Shown here: piece by piece, positions 21,270-33,500 of the stretch
Numbering within the stretch: position 1 is the stretch's first letter
Layout of the letters: each line of letters starts with the position of its first letter
Origin: Elysia marginata
Lineage: Eukaryota > Mollusca > Gastropoda > Plakobranchidae
DNA length: 41,298 bases
Assembly (NCBI GenBank): GCA_019649035.1
Contig: BMAT01003207.1
Span: forward strand, 57,816 to 99,113
Reading direction: 5' to 3'
Translations under genes and position numbers: made by a program
Notes under the pieces: generated by a model
Database searches by the model: none
Seen by the model: the letters and a program-made list of their open reading frames with translations, nothing else
What the model was told of the DNA's origin: nothing

Positions 21270-22090
21270 GGAGTAGACAGACAATTATGGGTTGAAATAG
21301 AAAGGAAGGTCGTAAATGTACAATGCGTAGAAAACTGGTATTTCGAGTTAAATAACTATAGAGACACAGGCAGAACATCGATTTCTCACAGAGGCCAAGA
21401 GGAAAAATTCAGAGAGAAACGAAGTAATCTGGGTAGGACAATTTATGGATCAATACAATTTTGAAATAATAAGATTTTAAATATTTTTTTATGAAATATA
21501 TAAATTTTATCGAAGGAGAAAGCAAAATTTCTTTGCCCTTTTCCAGTTATTATTGATAACAAAATGACGTTTATCCGTTCCTAAACATAGAAAGGTTATG
21601 GTGTTCTGTTTAATCATGCGCTAAATAGTTGCATTAAAGGTGTTCTTGTGTTGTTTTAGATCAGTTTAACTTAAGGGCACACTTAATGACTGTCGCAAAT
21701 GGGAGGGAAACTTTCATCGATTTGATCTTGCCAACGTTTTTCTTCACTTACCTGTACTTTGTTCCTGCGATGCTAAAAGCATATCAATCGCTTTCGATTC
21801 TATAGTGCAGTTAGGAGAGAAATGTGGGATTTTACCATAGAAAAGGCTATATGCAGTTACCTTTTCACTAGAGCACTCGCTTGCATATAGGCTACCGATT
21901 TTTACCTCACTGTTTTTTAAACTCTCACTCAAATAAAGGAGCTACGAGAATGGCTTTATTGAATCTAAAGACTCATAGAAATGTAAAATTGAAAGTAAAA
22001 CCATGGACGATTTTTGGTAGATTTGGTTTTGTTTTGGTGATTCAGTTTTTCATAATTGCATTAAGTAAAAATTTACGGCTTTTCTATGCT
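21270..22090. other. Intergenic; one possible minus-strand splice donor
   Basis: Mostly unrecognised AT-rich sequence. On the minus strand a 62-codon open frame (21932-21744) runs over a strong donor, ACAG|GTAAGTGA, at 21752/21751. The acceptor side is weak and the peptide is unfamiliar. Confidence 0.25.
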
Positions 22091-22091
22091 A

Positions 22092-22103
22092 TTTATCATT
22101 ATT

Positions 22104-22150
<47 letters not shown>

Positions 22151-22167
22151 CATCATCATCATCATCC

Positions 22168-22236
<69 letters not shown>

Positions 22237-22332
22237 CCACCACTATCAACATCATTATCTTCATCATCTTCATCATCATCATTATCATCATCATCATCCT
22301 CCTCCTCCTCCTCATCATCATCATCATTATTG
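22092..22332. repeat. (ATC)n microsatellite, imperfect
   Basis: TCA/ATC repeats with CTT, CCT and ACC interruptions. They produce poly-His, poly-Ile and poly-Met frames that are not genes. Confidence 0.95.
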
Positions 22333-22339
22333 TTATGTT

Positions 22340-22945
22340 GCAGACATTATTCTAATGACGTCATTTTAGCTTTAACTTCTAACGTCGATATATGACTTTA
22401 AAATAGTGCAAGTTAACTAGTGTGGCCACGAAAAGGCGAGCAAACTCGGCCCTAAGCCAAGCCTTAATGAGGCCTAGAAAGCGAGCCTAGAAAGTCAGTC
22501 TTGAACTCGCTGCCAACGAGAAAGCACAAAAAAGCTGTTAGAAAGTCTCCCCTTATAATGTATATTTCAAGTCGACTAAAGTTATGAAACTGTACAGAGG
22601 AAGATATATACTATATAACAGTCATCTTCATCATTATCATCAAGTGCCATGGCAGTTAGTGTCAGCAATCATGGTCCTATATTTAACTATAACAAGTGTC
22701 AGTCCACCCCAGCATATCTTCAAGTCTTCGTGCTCCATAAAGTATACAGAATATAATATGGCTTCATTAATCCTTTGTGGAAATTTCATTGACTGCTCAT
22801 ACAATGTTAAAATAAAAAAACGATATATTACAAGTAAATAGAGATATGAAAAGAATAGGCAAATGAGTTGGATTTTAATAGAATTTAAATGTTGCTTATT
22901 TTGTTACATGAAATGTCAAACTTATAATGCGCATACTATTATCAC
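22340..22945. other. Intergenic, nothing recognised
   Basis: No family motifs. An 85-codon frame at 22584-22841 is AT-rich and unremarkable. Confidence 0.35.
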
Positions 22946-22949
22946 ATAT

Positions 22950-23250
22950 CTAGAAATAGGCTATCACATGGCTGATATTAATTAAATCACTATCACAGAA
23001 AGTACATAATAAAAATAGTTCAAGCGTCTGTGTAAAGGGGTAGATGGAAAATATAATTCTTATAAAATTTTCATTCAATAGCTTTAAAGATCTTGGTATA
23101 AAAGAATCGTTGGAATGGTTATTTTTTACCGCTGGCATCCTGTATCTTCCGCTGCGTCCACTGAGTCGATTGTCATAGCCCCTAATAAAGGGTGTGTCTT
23201 GTCTTTTAGTATTTGTTAAGTCTTTTTGGAAGTCCGTTCTTTGCAAAGGG
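22950..23250 (-). mobile_element. Non-LTR retrotransposon C-terminal fragment
   Basis: The minus-strand frame contains RTDFQKDLTNTKRQDTPF, then SGRSGRYRMPAVKNNHSNDS and FIPRSLKLLNEN. This is the same C-terminal block as in the LINE at 16.7-16.85 kb (SGRYRVPKARTGR...LPSSIKFLN), but with clearly different residues, so it is a second, related family. Only the last roughly 100 codons survive. Confidence 0.7.
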
Positions 23251-24570
23251 CCTATAAATTAAATTCTTTCACTCCCACACCTTGTCCGCTTATTTATTTG
23301 TTTTGTTTAATCTATCTTTGTCTTAACTGTTGATATTGCCTCCCCAGCTTTGGATACCAAAGGTCAAAACAACGGTCATGACTGAAAAATAAAATATTTG
23401 GAGTAATTTTTCATGAACTATTTTGTGTAAATCATTCAGCTCCTCTTTTATTGTGAACATTTACAGAAACAAGTTTTTTAAATTGCTGCGATCCCTCAGT
23501 CTGCATTATCAGAAGAAAAAAACTATTGTCACGAGTTATTCCCACTTGTTTCATATGAGGATAACACGGCTCGGACCACAGCGAGCCAAATTACCTCCCT
23601 TTTCATCAATATTGTAGGAGATTGTTAAATGTCACCTAACGTTGCCGGAATAACTGTCGCTATTTGATTCTTCTTTGCTACCAACAAGAAGCTCGTTTGA
23701 GCGTAAAGGTTCAGCGAAAATGCCGCGCTGTTTCTGGTGGAGATAAAGCTAGCTAGATAATCTGTTATCTGAGAGCATAAAACAACGAACAGGAGGAAGC
23801 TACAACAACTGCAACTAATACTACGGTGGGCTGATCGATTGCATTACTTTCCTCTGCAAGAGAAAAACAGATACGCCTCAAGTTAATTGCGGCGCATTAA
23901 AAAATTAGGCCTATTATCTTCATTCATCTATGTACTGCAGCCTTAACGACTTGAATAGAACCAGGCCTTATTAAACAATGCATGCTGGCAGATTTCACAG
24001 AAATATGTGGTTTGGTGGGGATTTGTAAATATTTTAAATGCATTGGTTCGGGAGGAACAGGATTCTTTATTAATGTTATCTTCATTTTAGTTAGGTTAAT
24101 GACATTGAGACGAAGGTTGTTCAACAACAATCACATATTCATTCTACGCTCGGACAATCCGAAGTCCCTTTGACCATGTTAACCTTTCTTTTCTTGCACA
24201 TATTTATGTACACATTTGTTGTGTACAGAACCTGCTAAACTTTCCTTATTCAATATTGCTTTCAAATTATACTGGGTTTTATTTTTGTAATGTAAAACCT
24301 TCATAAATCTGCAACTTGCAGTCTTATATTTCGGACTTCTTCCATCCTTCTGTTGTAGATCACTAGAATGTCATACAGGATGCCAGTGTAATGTGAATCA
24401 AAATGTGGTTTTGCATGAATTTTTCCTGTTGTTAAGAGTATTGGCATTATATAATAGCGCTCCACTGCTACACCATTGCGTTGCTTTATGCTCTTTTTAC
24501 TTTAAATCCAATCCACTCACATTTTAGACTTAGATACAATACATAAAAACTGTCATTCTTACGTAATAGA
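23251..24570. other. Intergenic, nothing recognised
   Basis: No motif-bearing frame. Two overlapping frames of 63-68 codons near 23930-24170 lie on opposite strands and neither looks coding. Confidence 0.3.
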
Positions 24571-24572
24571 CA

Positions 24573-24764
24573 ATGGTTTTAGAGTTGGACTTGACCGGTT
24601 ACACAAAGAAAGGATGTTACATTAAAAAAGGCATAAAGTACGAGAGCATGCAACACGCATTTGATAGATATAACAAAACATCAAACAGACATTGGTTACA
24701 GAGTTCAAATCTTAATTATATCAAAACACTTTTACAAAGAGCAAAAAATAATAGTACTTGCTAA
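24573..24764 (+). CDS. Unrecognised 63-codon open frame
   Basis: A complete ATG-to-TAA frame with balanced, basic composition (rich in Lys, Tyr and Asn) and no repeats. It reads GYTKKGCYIKKGIKYESMQH early and ends in an LLQRAKNN-like helix. There is no signal peptide and I recognise no family. It could be a fragment of a mobile element protein, an exon, or chance. It lies about 440 bases upstream of another small frame at 25204-25332 in the same orientation. Confidence 0.2.
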   Translation: MVLELDLTGYTKKGCYIKKGIKYESMQHAFDRYNKTSNRHWLQSSNLNYIKTLLQRAKNNSTC

Positions 24765-25203
24765 GTAAAAAAAGAATGCATAAAAGTGTTTTAATATGCA
24801 CAAAATTTTTATTGACATGGTCAAATTTATGACAACCCAATGGAAAATACGTGGCTTCACACGATACATGTCTTGAAAATTTGACAAACACCAATAAACA
24901 GACGATGTTTCGAGTTCTTTTTATTTTCTCTCTCCTTCTAGATTGCGGTACGTAAAAAATCACAAGCCATTAAATAGGCATGAAACCAACCTTAAATTGA
25001 ACGCTTGATTATTAAACTGGCCATCATGCTATGGTGTTGCGACCAAAGAAACCTAATTTGGGCCTTTGTTTTATGGATACTGTTTTTTTTAAATTCAAGA
25101 CCGTAATTGTCTTTCTGAGAATTGTAATGATGTAAACACAAAAAACAACAACAAAAAAACAAACAACTGATTCATAGGTACATCGCTTCTATATTAGTTT
25201 ACA
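24765..25203. other. Intergenic, nothing recognised
   Basis: AT-rich with an AACAACAAA-rich stretch near 25138-25170. No gene signal. Confidence 0.35.
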
Positions 25204-25332
25204 ATGATATCGCAAACACCAAAGTTTCGGTTAGTTTGTCAAAGATGTCTTAAGGATATGGCAAAGTCATCACGAGTATTAGCAAGAATGCGTGCCGAAG
25301 TTGAAAATTTATTAGGGTTGAAGAGGAAATAA
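25204..25332 (+). CDS. Unrecognised 42-codon open frame with a CxxC motif
   Basis: ATG at 25204, TAA at 25330-25332. The peptide has VCQRCLKDMAK followed by a basic amphipathic stretch, RMRAEVENLLGLKRK. A CxxC followed by a helix resembles the start of some zinc-binding proteins of repetitive gene families in invertebrates, but I cannot name one. It may be a remnant of a larger protein. Confidence 0.2.
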   Translation: MISQTPKFRLVCQRCLKDMAKSSRVLARMRAEVENLLGLKRK

Positions 25333-25610
25333 TTTTCTAGCCAGAGAACATTCGTTTAAATCATGTAAAATTGTCCAGAAATCCTTACAGCACTGCAAAA
25401 GAGCCATACAGAGGTAACTTGTTCAATAGTTGATACCAGGTAACATTGCTTGGTTTCACCGGTCCGATATTTGAGGTTGTATATAGGGGGAAACAAAAGT
25501 GACGTTTTTAATTAACGTGTCCAAAGTCTTTTCATAACACCTGCGAGCACAGAAATGAATAACTCGTAGGGCCTGCAACGAAACCCAAACAACACTTGGA
25601 GTTCGCCCTT
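25333..25610. other. Spacer before SINE c
   Basis: No recognisable feature. Confidence 0.35.
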
Positions 25611-25611
25611 C

Positions 25612-25890
25612 GCCCTGGGGCAGGTGGCTCAGTGGTTTGTGCGTTGGAATCGTGATCCAGAGGTTTGGATCTCAACCTCTAGACAAACAATTTGTTCACT
25701 CTTTCCTCATCCAAAGACCTTTTATAATGTGTATTTGGTTGAAGACAGTCATTGAAATTCTTGGATTGCTGCTATCTGAACGCCTTACCGGCAAGCTCTT
25801 TGCGACTTTGCTTTAGTGTGTTTTGGCATGCTTGGTGAAAGAAGTGGAGTCTTAAGACTGCATTCCTCGGTGTAGGACTGAAAACGTAGA
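25612..25890 (+). mobile_element. tRNA-derived SINE (copy c)
   Basis: The tRNA-like head carries the A box TGGCTCAGTGG at 25625-25635 and a decayed B box (GGTTTGGATCTC) about 30 bases later. The 3' region TTTGCTTTAGTGTG TTTTGGCATGCTTGG at 25807-25835 (29 bases, spaced here only for reading) and the following 'AGACTG...TCGGTG...GGACTG' block recur in copy d at 34.0-34.3 kb in the same order. The body differs from SINEs a and b, so it is a separate family. No target duplication was found. Confidence 0.75.
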
Positions 25891-28020
25891 AACACATTAA
25901 TTTTCAACAGATGTTTGTGCTATATTAAGTAGCGCTGTCTAGCTTGGCCAGGCACTTTCGTGAGGTCAAACTGACTGTGTGAGCCAGAATTAGCCTCTCA
26001 TTGAAACCTGATCCGTGTAATCTCAAGAGAGTATTAGTGCACGCGGGATACTTTTAGAATTAATGATTACTCAGTCATCGTGGCTGTTGCGTCACGGCGA
26101 ATCTGATCTGCCTCATACGAGAATTGGACGGCTTAGCAGGATGCTATATAACAGTTCAGGAGTTGCTAGCGCCTATGGCTCCCTATGATTACGCATGACA
26201 GAGTCCCCAGCTATCACCTATTGGTCAAATAACAGTACAGTAAAGCAAGGAAATTGAGAGGCCAGCAAATGGATAAATTTTCTGCTCCTCATATATACAT
26301 CAGCAGCTGCCGAGAAAGATAAAGGGTGAAGTGCTGATAAGGTTACTCTTCTGGTGATAAAAATATAACCCCAACCCTAGGCAGCCAAAGGGTGGCCGAG
26401 CCCCAACCCCACCCAGTAACGATAGCGTATTGATTGAAACAAAAGCTTTGTTGGACACACACTGTGTACCTGGTAACTGGTTGCACCGTACAACCAGACA
26501 CACTGCAAGAAACAATAGTCCTAGTGGACGCAGGGAATGAGCCTGTCACTCCACGAATATTTCGCCAATTTATCAACAGCTTTACTATATATCTGCTTTT
26601 TCCATAGACTCTCTAATTTCCTCTCGACCTCTTTCGATTTTTCCTATTTTGCCTTATATCTTTGGTTCATCTCTAAGCATACCATTATGGATTATATCCT
26701 GTTATTCTTTAACAACTCTAAGTTCCAACCCCACCCTCACCACCACCACCTGGTGACGTATTTTTGCGCTTCACTCGAACTCGGTCTTTATGTGTTAAGT
26801 TGAAATGACACTAAATTGGTTCTCAATGACTTTTCTATAAAGTGGTTATAGATAATTTAGACTTGCAAACCATTAGTCATTTTAAATTCAAAGCACTTTC
26901 GTGAGCTCTGAAAGTTTCTTTCAAGCCAGTCCTTTCTTCGTCCCATCGGTCTCTTCAGTTCCGATAAAAGAAGCTAAATCTCCCAGAGCTTAAAGGCTTT
27001 CAGGGAAAAAAAAACAATAACTCAAAGTGTTCACGATTGATAAAAGACAACACATATCGAAACTCATAAGTGCTGACGTTTTAAGTTAGAGCTTTACGAA
27101 CAGACCCGAGGTTGAGATTTGATTTTCCAAAAATGTTTGATGGACACAATAAAGTAAGTGTGATCTTGGTGCAGTGTAAAACCTTTTTCGCGGATTTTTC
27201 TATAATTATTCTTATTAGCGGTTTTTTGTTTATTTAGTTTCCGCCACCGGATCTCTCATCGTAAGTTAAATCTAAAGTTCTTACAAATTTAAACAAAACG
27301 CTTATTACGTTATAGAGAGTTTCTTCACAGTCTCATTTGTGCCTATTTTTACATTGTATACTGGATACAAATACTATGTAAAATTTAACTCGAAAACTAA
27401 GCAGTTTTTGTAATGAAATACGTGCATGTACATCAATTTTAAAGAAGGAAAACTTGTCTATTTACTTTTTCGGAAATGTGCTCAGCAGCAGGTACTGTAA
27501 CCTCGTTCTTTGAAACAATTATATCAAACAAAGCTTGAAGCTTTGACAACACAGATCTAAATAAGCCTGAACGTAGACTTGTGATATTTACCGAATAAGT
27601 TAGAAGCAAATTGACTCTGATTCTGAAGGAGTAATTTTTATCGATGTCAAACAAACAAATTATTTCATTATTTGTTGTTTTGTTCGTTGCATCGTGTAGG
27701 CCTGTTTCAGGCTAATCCTCTAAAGAAGTTTAAAATTAGTTTTGCAACATGCCTTATACAAATGTTATGTCAGAAAACTCTGGGATAATGTAGTTTGATC
27801 ATTTCAAGCTTGTTTATTTGCATGCTTAGTGTTTTAGACCGTATGGCATTACCAAAAACAAGTTCTTTTTGTTTCCTTGTCTCAAATAAAACGTCTGACT
27901 ATGGCAAGGACAGTTACCACCAATATTTTAAATTACTTTTGAAATAATATTGCTTTTGGCATTCGGTAGCGGATTCTAGACTTATTTCGTTTAATCACAC
28001 AAAATCAAGATTCTAAATTC
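25891..28020. other. Long intergenic stretch, no gene recognised
   Basis: A 77-codon and a 71-codon minus-strand frame overlap around 26300-26580 and an 88-codon frame lies at 26537-26803. None has a family signature. No repeats larger than short runs were seen. Confidence 0.3.
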
Positions 28021-28030
28021 TATGTCTACA

Positions 28031-28098
28031 GTTACAAAGAGGAAGAAGAGAAGAGAAAGAAGAAGAGATAGAAAGAAAAAGACAGAGACAGAGAGGGC
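28031..28098. repeat. Purine-rich GA/GAA tract
   Basis: Imperfect GAAGAGA and AGACAGAG repeats. Confidence 0.8.
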
Positions 28099-28432
28099 AG
28101 AGGATATTTTAGACTGACTGCGTTTTCCCCTGGGCATGGCAATATATTCGATCAAGTGTCTATAGAATTTAATTCTTATTCTGACATAAGAACCTAATCA
28201 AATTACATTGGCCTCAGTTGTTCAATAATCATGTAAATGCAAAGAAGGGAGCTTTTTCATAACTAATCCCATTGTTGTATTTCTGAAGGCTTTTGTAGAT
28301 TTTATACATGGGCCAAGATGAAGATGCTCTGGAAAAATAAAAGGGCAAGTTATAGGAAGAGGATGTCGGAGATCAAGATGGGAAGACAGAAAAAAAGGAA
28401 GGGGGCACCTAGTGGGACTAATAGCAGAGAGT

Positions 28433-28462
28433 NNNNNNNNNNNNNNNNNNNNNNNNNNNNNN
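28433..28462. other. Assembly gap (30 N)
   Basis: Thirty unknown bases within a purine-rich region, probably a difficult low-complexity tract. Confidence 0.98.
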
Positions 28463-28623
28463 GGAGAGTGAAAAAATGCAGAGGTTTGAAAACGGAGAAA
28501 TAAAAAAAAAGAAAGAAAAAAAAGGAAATAACTTGAAAGAGAAGGATAAAAGAGAAGGGAAGATGATATGCATCGGTCTCGTATTGTAAGAGTAACATGT
28601 GGAGAAAATGATAAAATTTAGAA

Positions 28624-28633
28624 TAAAGAGAGC

Positions 28634-28689
<56 letters not shown>

Positions 28690-28690
28690 A
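28624..28690. repeat. (GA)n microsatellite
   Basis: Near-pure GA. A second shorter GA run follows at about 28815-28842. Confidence 0.95.
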
Positions 28691-28849
28691 TGCCGGTTTA
28701 GAAAGCAAAACAACAATAATTATGTAACACCTACAATCTTCAACTGTAAGGCCAGCAGAACAAAAGACATTGGAGCTCAGACTTTTGTCGTAAAGGAAGG
28801 CATAAGAGTATTAAGAGAGAGATAGAGAGATAGAGAGAGACGAAGGGAA

Positions 28850-29650
28850 AGTTGCCATGAGAAGTAAGTCAGGGGAATAAAAAGAGAGGTGGTGAAAATG
28901 ATTTTTCGACAGATAAATAGATAGTAGCTATATAAAAAAAATGCTCAATATGATTAGAAATTACTATGACAAGAAATGTATCCATATTTTTACATGTGTT
29001 CCCTCTACTTAGAAAAACCAACTTTACTGAGGTTGAGCTACGAACCCGGAAAAATAAGTGTTGATTTTTTTAATGGATTTTTTTTAAAGAAGAAAAGAAA
29101 ATATTATATGCTGTCAGTGGGCATGGCGGCTTTTACAATACCGGTCAACATATTATGGGCCACCTCTAGTTTTAACAACCCTGTTTTGGGGCACATGGCT
29201 GGAGGGTTATTTAGGGTTTGTGTTTTGTTATAAACAGCATGATTAGTGTGTTGGTTAACTTTAAATTTATGAAAACTTTCCACTTTCATAATCGATAAAT
29301 GGCTCACTGTAACTAGTACAAAAATTCGTTAAGTTTTATGAAATTACTGGCTCTCTCGAAAGCAGTTCCTATACTTACGAAAAGCTCGGGAAAAATAAGA
29401 CTTTTATCTCACACAGTTTGAGTGAGATAGAAACAGAAGCGAAAAATTTAAATTTTCCTTCAAATTCATTTGAGTATTTTTGAAAACTTTAGTGGAACAT
29501 GTATGCCTTCAAGACAAGCAGTGGCTGTTAACTTTTGGTTAGACGTTTATTTGTAAAAGTGGCACTGAAACTGGGAGGGGGGCGATATTGGACGCGCTTC
29601 GGGGCCTGTTAAAAATATAATTAATGTTGTTTGGTTGCCAATACTTCCAT
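28850..29650. other. Intergenic, nothing recognised
   Basis: An 85-codon plus-strand frame at 28976-29233 has no recognisable motif and overlaps a minus-strand frame. Confidence 0.3.
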
Positions 29651-29655
29651 AGAGA

Positions 29656-29850
29656 TTAAATGAAGACTCTTTCATCATTATCAGTACTCTCCAGCCATGG
29701 CAGGATATAATTATAGGCCCACCCCACAGACAAGTAAATGCCACACACTGCAATTCTTGGCAATTTTTTTTGAGCCCACTCGATCCTTTTTTCCACCGCT
29801 GCCATTTCCTTGTCTACACATCTCTTACAAGTTACAAGTCTCTCTAGCAT
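29656..29850 (-). pseudogene. Possible remnant of an IAP-type RING finger
   Basis: A 64-codon minus-strand frame begins MLERLVTCKRCVDKEMAAV. That resembles the start of the C-terminal RING finger in inhibitor-of-apoptosis proteins (pattern TCK.C.DKE...V). The Pro-Cys-Gly-His part and the later cysteines cannot be followed in frame; a shifted frame gives a weak CSVWHLLVCG. If real, it is a small degenerate fragment, but chance similarity is quite possible. Confidence 0.18.
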
Positions 29851-30512
29851 AACTCCAGCTCTTCATTGCTGTTAAGAAAGATTTAAATGTAACTGATATC
29901 GTTACCGGCACGCGTTTAGCGATCACATTTCGGTTGCATTGTCATCCGCTTTTTGCACATTCGTCAAATTGACGGCGAAAACTTGTCATTTTCATTTCTT
30001 AAACAAATTTGATGGTAACAAACCCAGCTCGCTTTCATATAATAAAAATTTTGTATACAAGAATGATGAAATCTTCGATGTTTTTCTTAAGTAAAAAAGG
30101 TTTATATAATTCTACCAGTCCTCTTAGCTTTCTGACAAGTCCCAGTGAAAACTAAATGAAAAAAAAACTAGAAGTACTCACATTTTTTAAATGTGACATA
30201 TGTAAATTTTGACTAATACGCCTTTCTATGTATATTAAGTGCAGTTTTCTTAACCCAAAATTTTATCCTTCATGACCATAGTAGCCTCAGCTAGTTTTTT
30301 TTATAACTTTTCTCCTCTTTATTCGCTCCTAAAATCCGACCCACCCCTTTTTCTTTTATATTTTAATCCCTAACACTTAAATAGTTAAAACGTTTAATAT
30401 TTTCCTTTCTTTGATACAACACAAAGATGACTGATGTTCACAAAATTTTACTTACACTTTTCTTTCATTCTATCAGTAACAAAGTGCTCTCAGAATTCAT
30501 CCTGGACCAAAG

Positions 30513-30567
30513 ATGACCATGGCATATCTTTGCTTCTTTATCACTACATGGGCTGTGTTCATAAACT
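30513..30567 (+). CDS. Lectin gene exon 1: signal peptide
   Basis: ATG at 30513 opens MTMAYLCFFITTWAVFIN, 18 residues with a hydrophobic core. It is followed by a strong donor, GTGAGT, at 30568-30573 in phase 1. The sequence CTGGACCAAAG before the ATG gives an acceptable start context. The next frame stop lies shortly inside the intron, so splicing is required. Confidence 0.7.
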
Positions 30568-33500
30568 GTGAGTCATAAAGGATTTGTTTTTGTAAACAAT
30601 ATTTCTGTCCTAGAACTTTACCAGAATAATACAGATCATATTTCTAAAGCAATGGCTAGTTAAAGATATGATTTAGATTTACTGCAAGCTCTTTTGTGGT
30701 ATATGTAGCTAGTCCTTAACATGTCATTTTGCACTGACTGAAACAAATGATTGTATAGCTTATGTCAAATACAAATTATATTCCTATGCTAGAAACGAAC
30801 CAATTGCTTACTGTATGGATATTAAAAATAATATTTTTACTGTTCAACATAAGGATGAAGTTTGAACTAATTTCTCTTAATTTCTCTCGCCTACACTAAC
30901 ACTACTGGTATTGCCACCGACCATGTGATTTAGTATATCAACATTATTATTTTCCACTAATCCTACGTGAGAGGAAGTTTTGCATAAGCACCATTATTAC
31001 TCTTAGAAAGCGAAAAATTTAAATAATACTCGAAATAATATGTACGTTGACGTTGATGCCAGTTACAGCAAGTGATCTATAACAGGCTGAAGCTTTGAAA
31101 TGTCCCAAGAGCTGAGAAAAGAAAACACACCCACGTAAATTGAAAATTTGATCTCATCTAATCTTAAACAGCTTTTGCACGTTTGACTGTGGTTCCTTTA
31201 CGTTACAGCAACTCTTGCAGCTTTAATATGACTTTGAGGTGTTTTGCAAAGATATAAAACATGGAGAAACTACACATGCGCGACAAACAATAACGATAAA
31301 AGTCGTGTTGTATGCTATACTTTTCTACCGATATTGTTTCGAGCTATCTCAAAGCCATACATTATTTATGAAGGTTCTTGTACAATCCAAACTCCATTGC
31401 TGCTGGGCTGTATAACGGTAATCTCAAGTTAATAAATATCTACGCAATTCGGAGCAAGCGATTACCTTAGCACAATAACGGATTTTCTACTTGTGAAGAT
31501 GATGTCGATCATGAATTGGTGTCTTTTTTATGATTTTGATTGATTTTTGTTTCTATGCTCCTCTCGGGCGTTCAAAGGATAACAACCCTATTTGGCCTTT
31601 GTAATGATTTATATGATGTGACATGATGAGAATTTGTATTTGCTAGCACAAACTGTCAACACTTTTCAGCTGGCAAAATGTTTGTAGTACAAAAAACGCG
31701 CTCTGGTTTCTTTTACAAAACGATTAAACGATACTTTAGAAAGTATTGGTTTTCTCCCTTTTATATCACCAGAAAGTCTTATCTCGTCTTTTATTATAAA
31801 TTGTGTAAAACATTGTACTTGCTTTTGTAGGTCTTAAAACTTTAATGTTTTGAGATGAATATTAAAAAGCGAGATAAAAGACTTTACGTCGTGAAAACTA
31901 ACACTGCCAAAGTTATTGTTTTGGAAATAAATTTAAAAAAAGGAGTTGGCTAAAGTTAGTTTCCAATATCTAGGCTCAGTTTCAACATGAGCATCTTGAA
32001 TTCAAAATATATTACATTTTAGATTGTCCAACGTCCACAGTCAGGCGAAGAAAGCTAGAGATCGATTTGTTTGCATCCTAACAGCATATTCAGATCGTGA
32101 TAATGAACCATCAGGTCAATTTGACTCAACAACAAATGATATAACTTGCCAAGAGAAATCAATAAACTTCTTTTAATATCGTTATCAGAAAAACATACAG
32201 GGAGGTTATGGCTTCTAGTTTTTTAATATATTAATAACTCTGTAAGTTATAAAGGTTTTCTTCCGTAAATTCCTACATATTGTTAGATGGGGCTGCCATT
32301 TTATAAAACCTGTTATACAAGCAAGTCCGAATAAAACAGCTCTGTAGCTGGACTCATGACATCCACATCTTTATTAGCTGCTAATCCAAGTTGAGTGGCG
32401 CGACCTGTGTGCTTCTTGTAATATAAGCTAATGCTACGTCATATTTTTGAAAGCGGTATTAATAAGAAAACTTAAAATGAGACTGCAATTTAGTCAACAG
32501 AAAACAAGTGTGAAGGATTTGGGTTAGTCCTTCACAATTGCTCTCATACCTTCAGGGGCCAACCTATTAATGTTCTCGAATTCCAAAGGGTTGTATCTTA
32601 TCACCCAACATAGGAAAGAAAATATTTTTTTTATTTTGAGGCAGTGTTAAAATTTTAACAGTACCATGAATAGTAACAACACCAATTTGTAGCTGTGCTG
32701 CTTGCAAGGAAAAACATTCGGTAAGCAATAAAGGACATAGATCTGATGTCGCGAAACTAGACAATGATGGAAAACAAAATCTTATTAAACTTTGTTTCCA
32801 ATAATAATACATTTTTATTTCTCAGACTCAGCTTGCAACGCCTCCAGGACTGGAAAGAGTTTATTCAGAAAAGTAACTCATACTGCTTGGCTTCCATATC
32901 TACCAAATCGTCTTACAACTTCCGGTTGGCGCGGTATTCCCAACACATTGACATGCGCAGTTCATTCAATGGTCAAGTTCCGGGGCAGTCAAGGCTTCCT
33001 GTACAATCCTGTATCCGGTTTGTGTACACCTCTGCTGTGGCTAGAAGGAGCACAATCCCCCAATGCTCTACCCGTTCATGCAGAGGAAGGAGATCTTTAC
33101 CTGGTCACGAGATGGTGCTCGGGAGATGGATTCCAGGTGCGATGTCTCACTGGTTGTCAGCCTTTTGTTATTTACAAGCAAAATCTCTATGATCGAAATC
33201 TCGGAAAACAATGTTGGTGATTTTGTAGTTAAACTTTATCAGTAAGTAATATATTATTGATATTATAAGGCAAACCCGCCTTCAATTTAGACATCTTGTT
33301 CTAAAATTAGATAATTATTTAAATATGTTTTTAAATATTTTCAATTCATCCACGTCCTTCTAAGATGAGATAACATCTATTGTTATCACTAAAGCTGTTT
33401 TTATATGTTCCAATTCCCAATTATGATGTAAGCATACGATCGTGTAGCGATTGATGCAAAGAACGCGCAGCTCTCTATGCTACGCAACGCAAAAGTGAGG

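Noticed and set aside
20986..21378. 130-codon minus-strand frame rich in LSIYLSIY
   Set aside because: Translation of the GATA array; not a membrane protein.
22073..22369. Poly-His 162-codon frame
   Set aside because: Translation of the ATC array; the flanking residues do not form a domain.
33063..33245. A separate 60-codon gene overlapping lectin exon 2
   Set aside because: It is a shifted-frame shadow of the exon; the lectin frame has the cysteine and PAN-like pattern.
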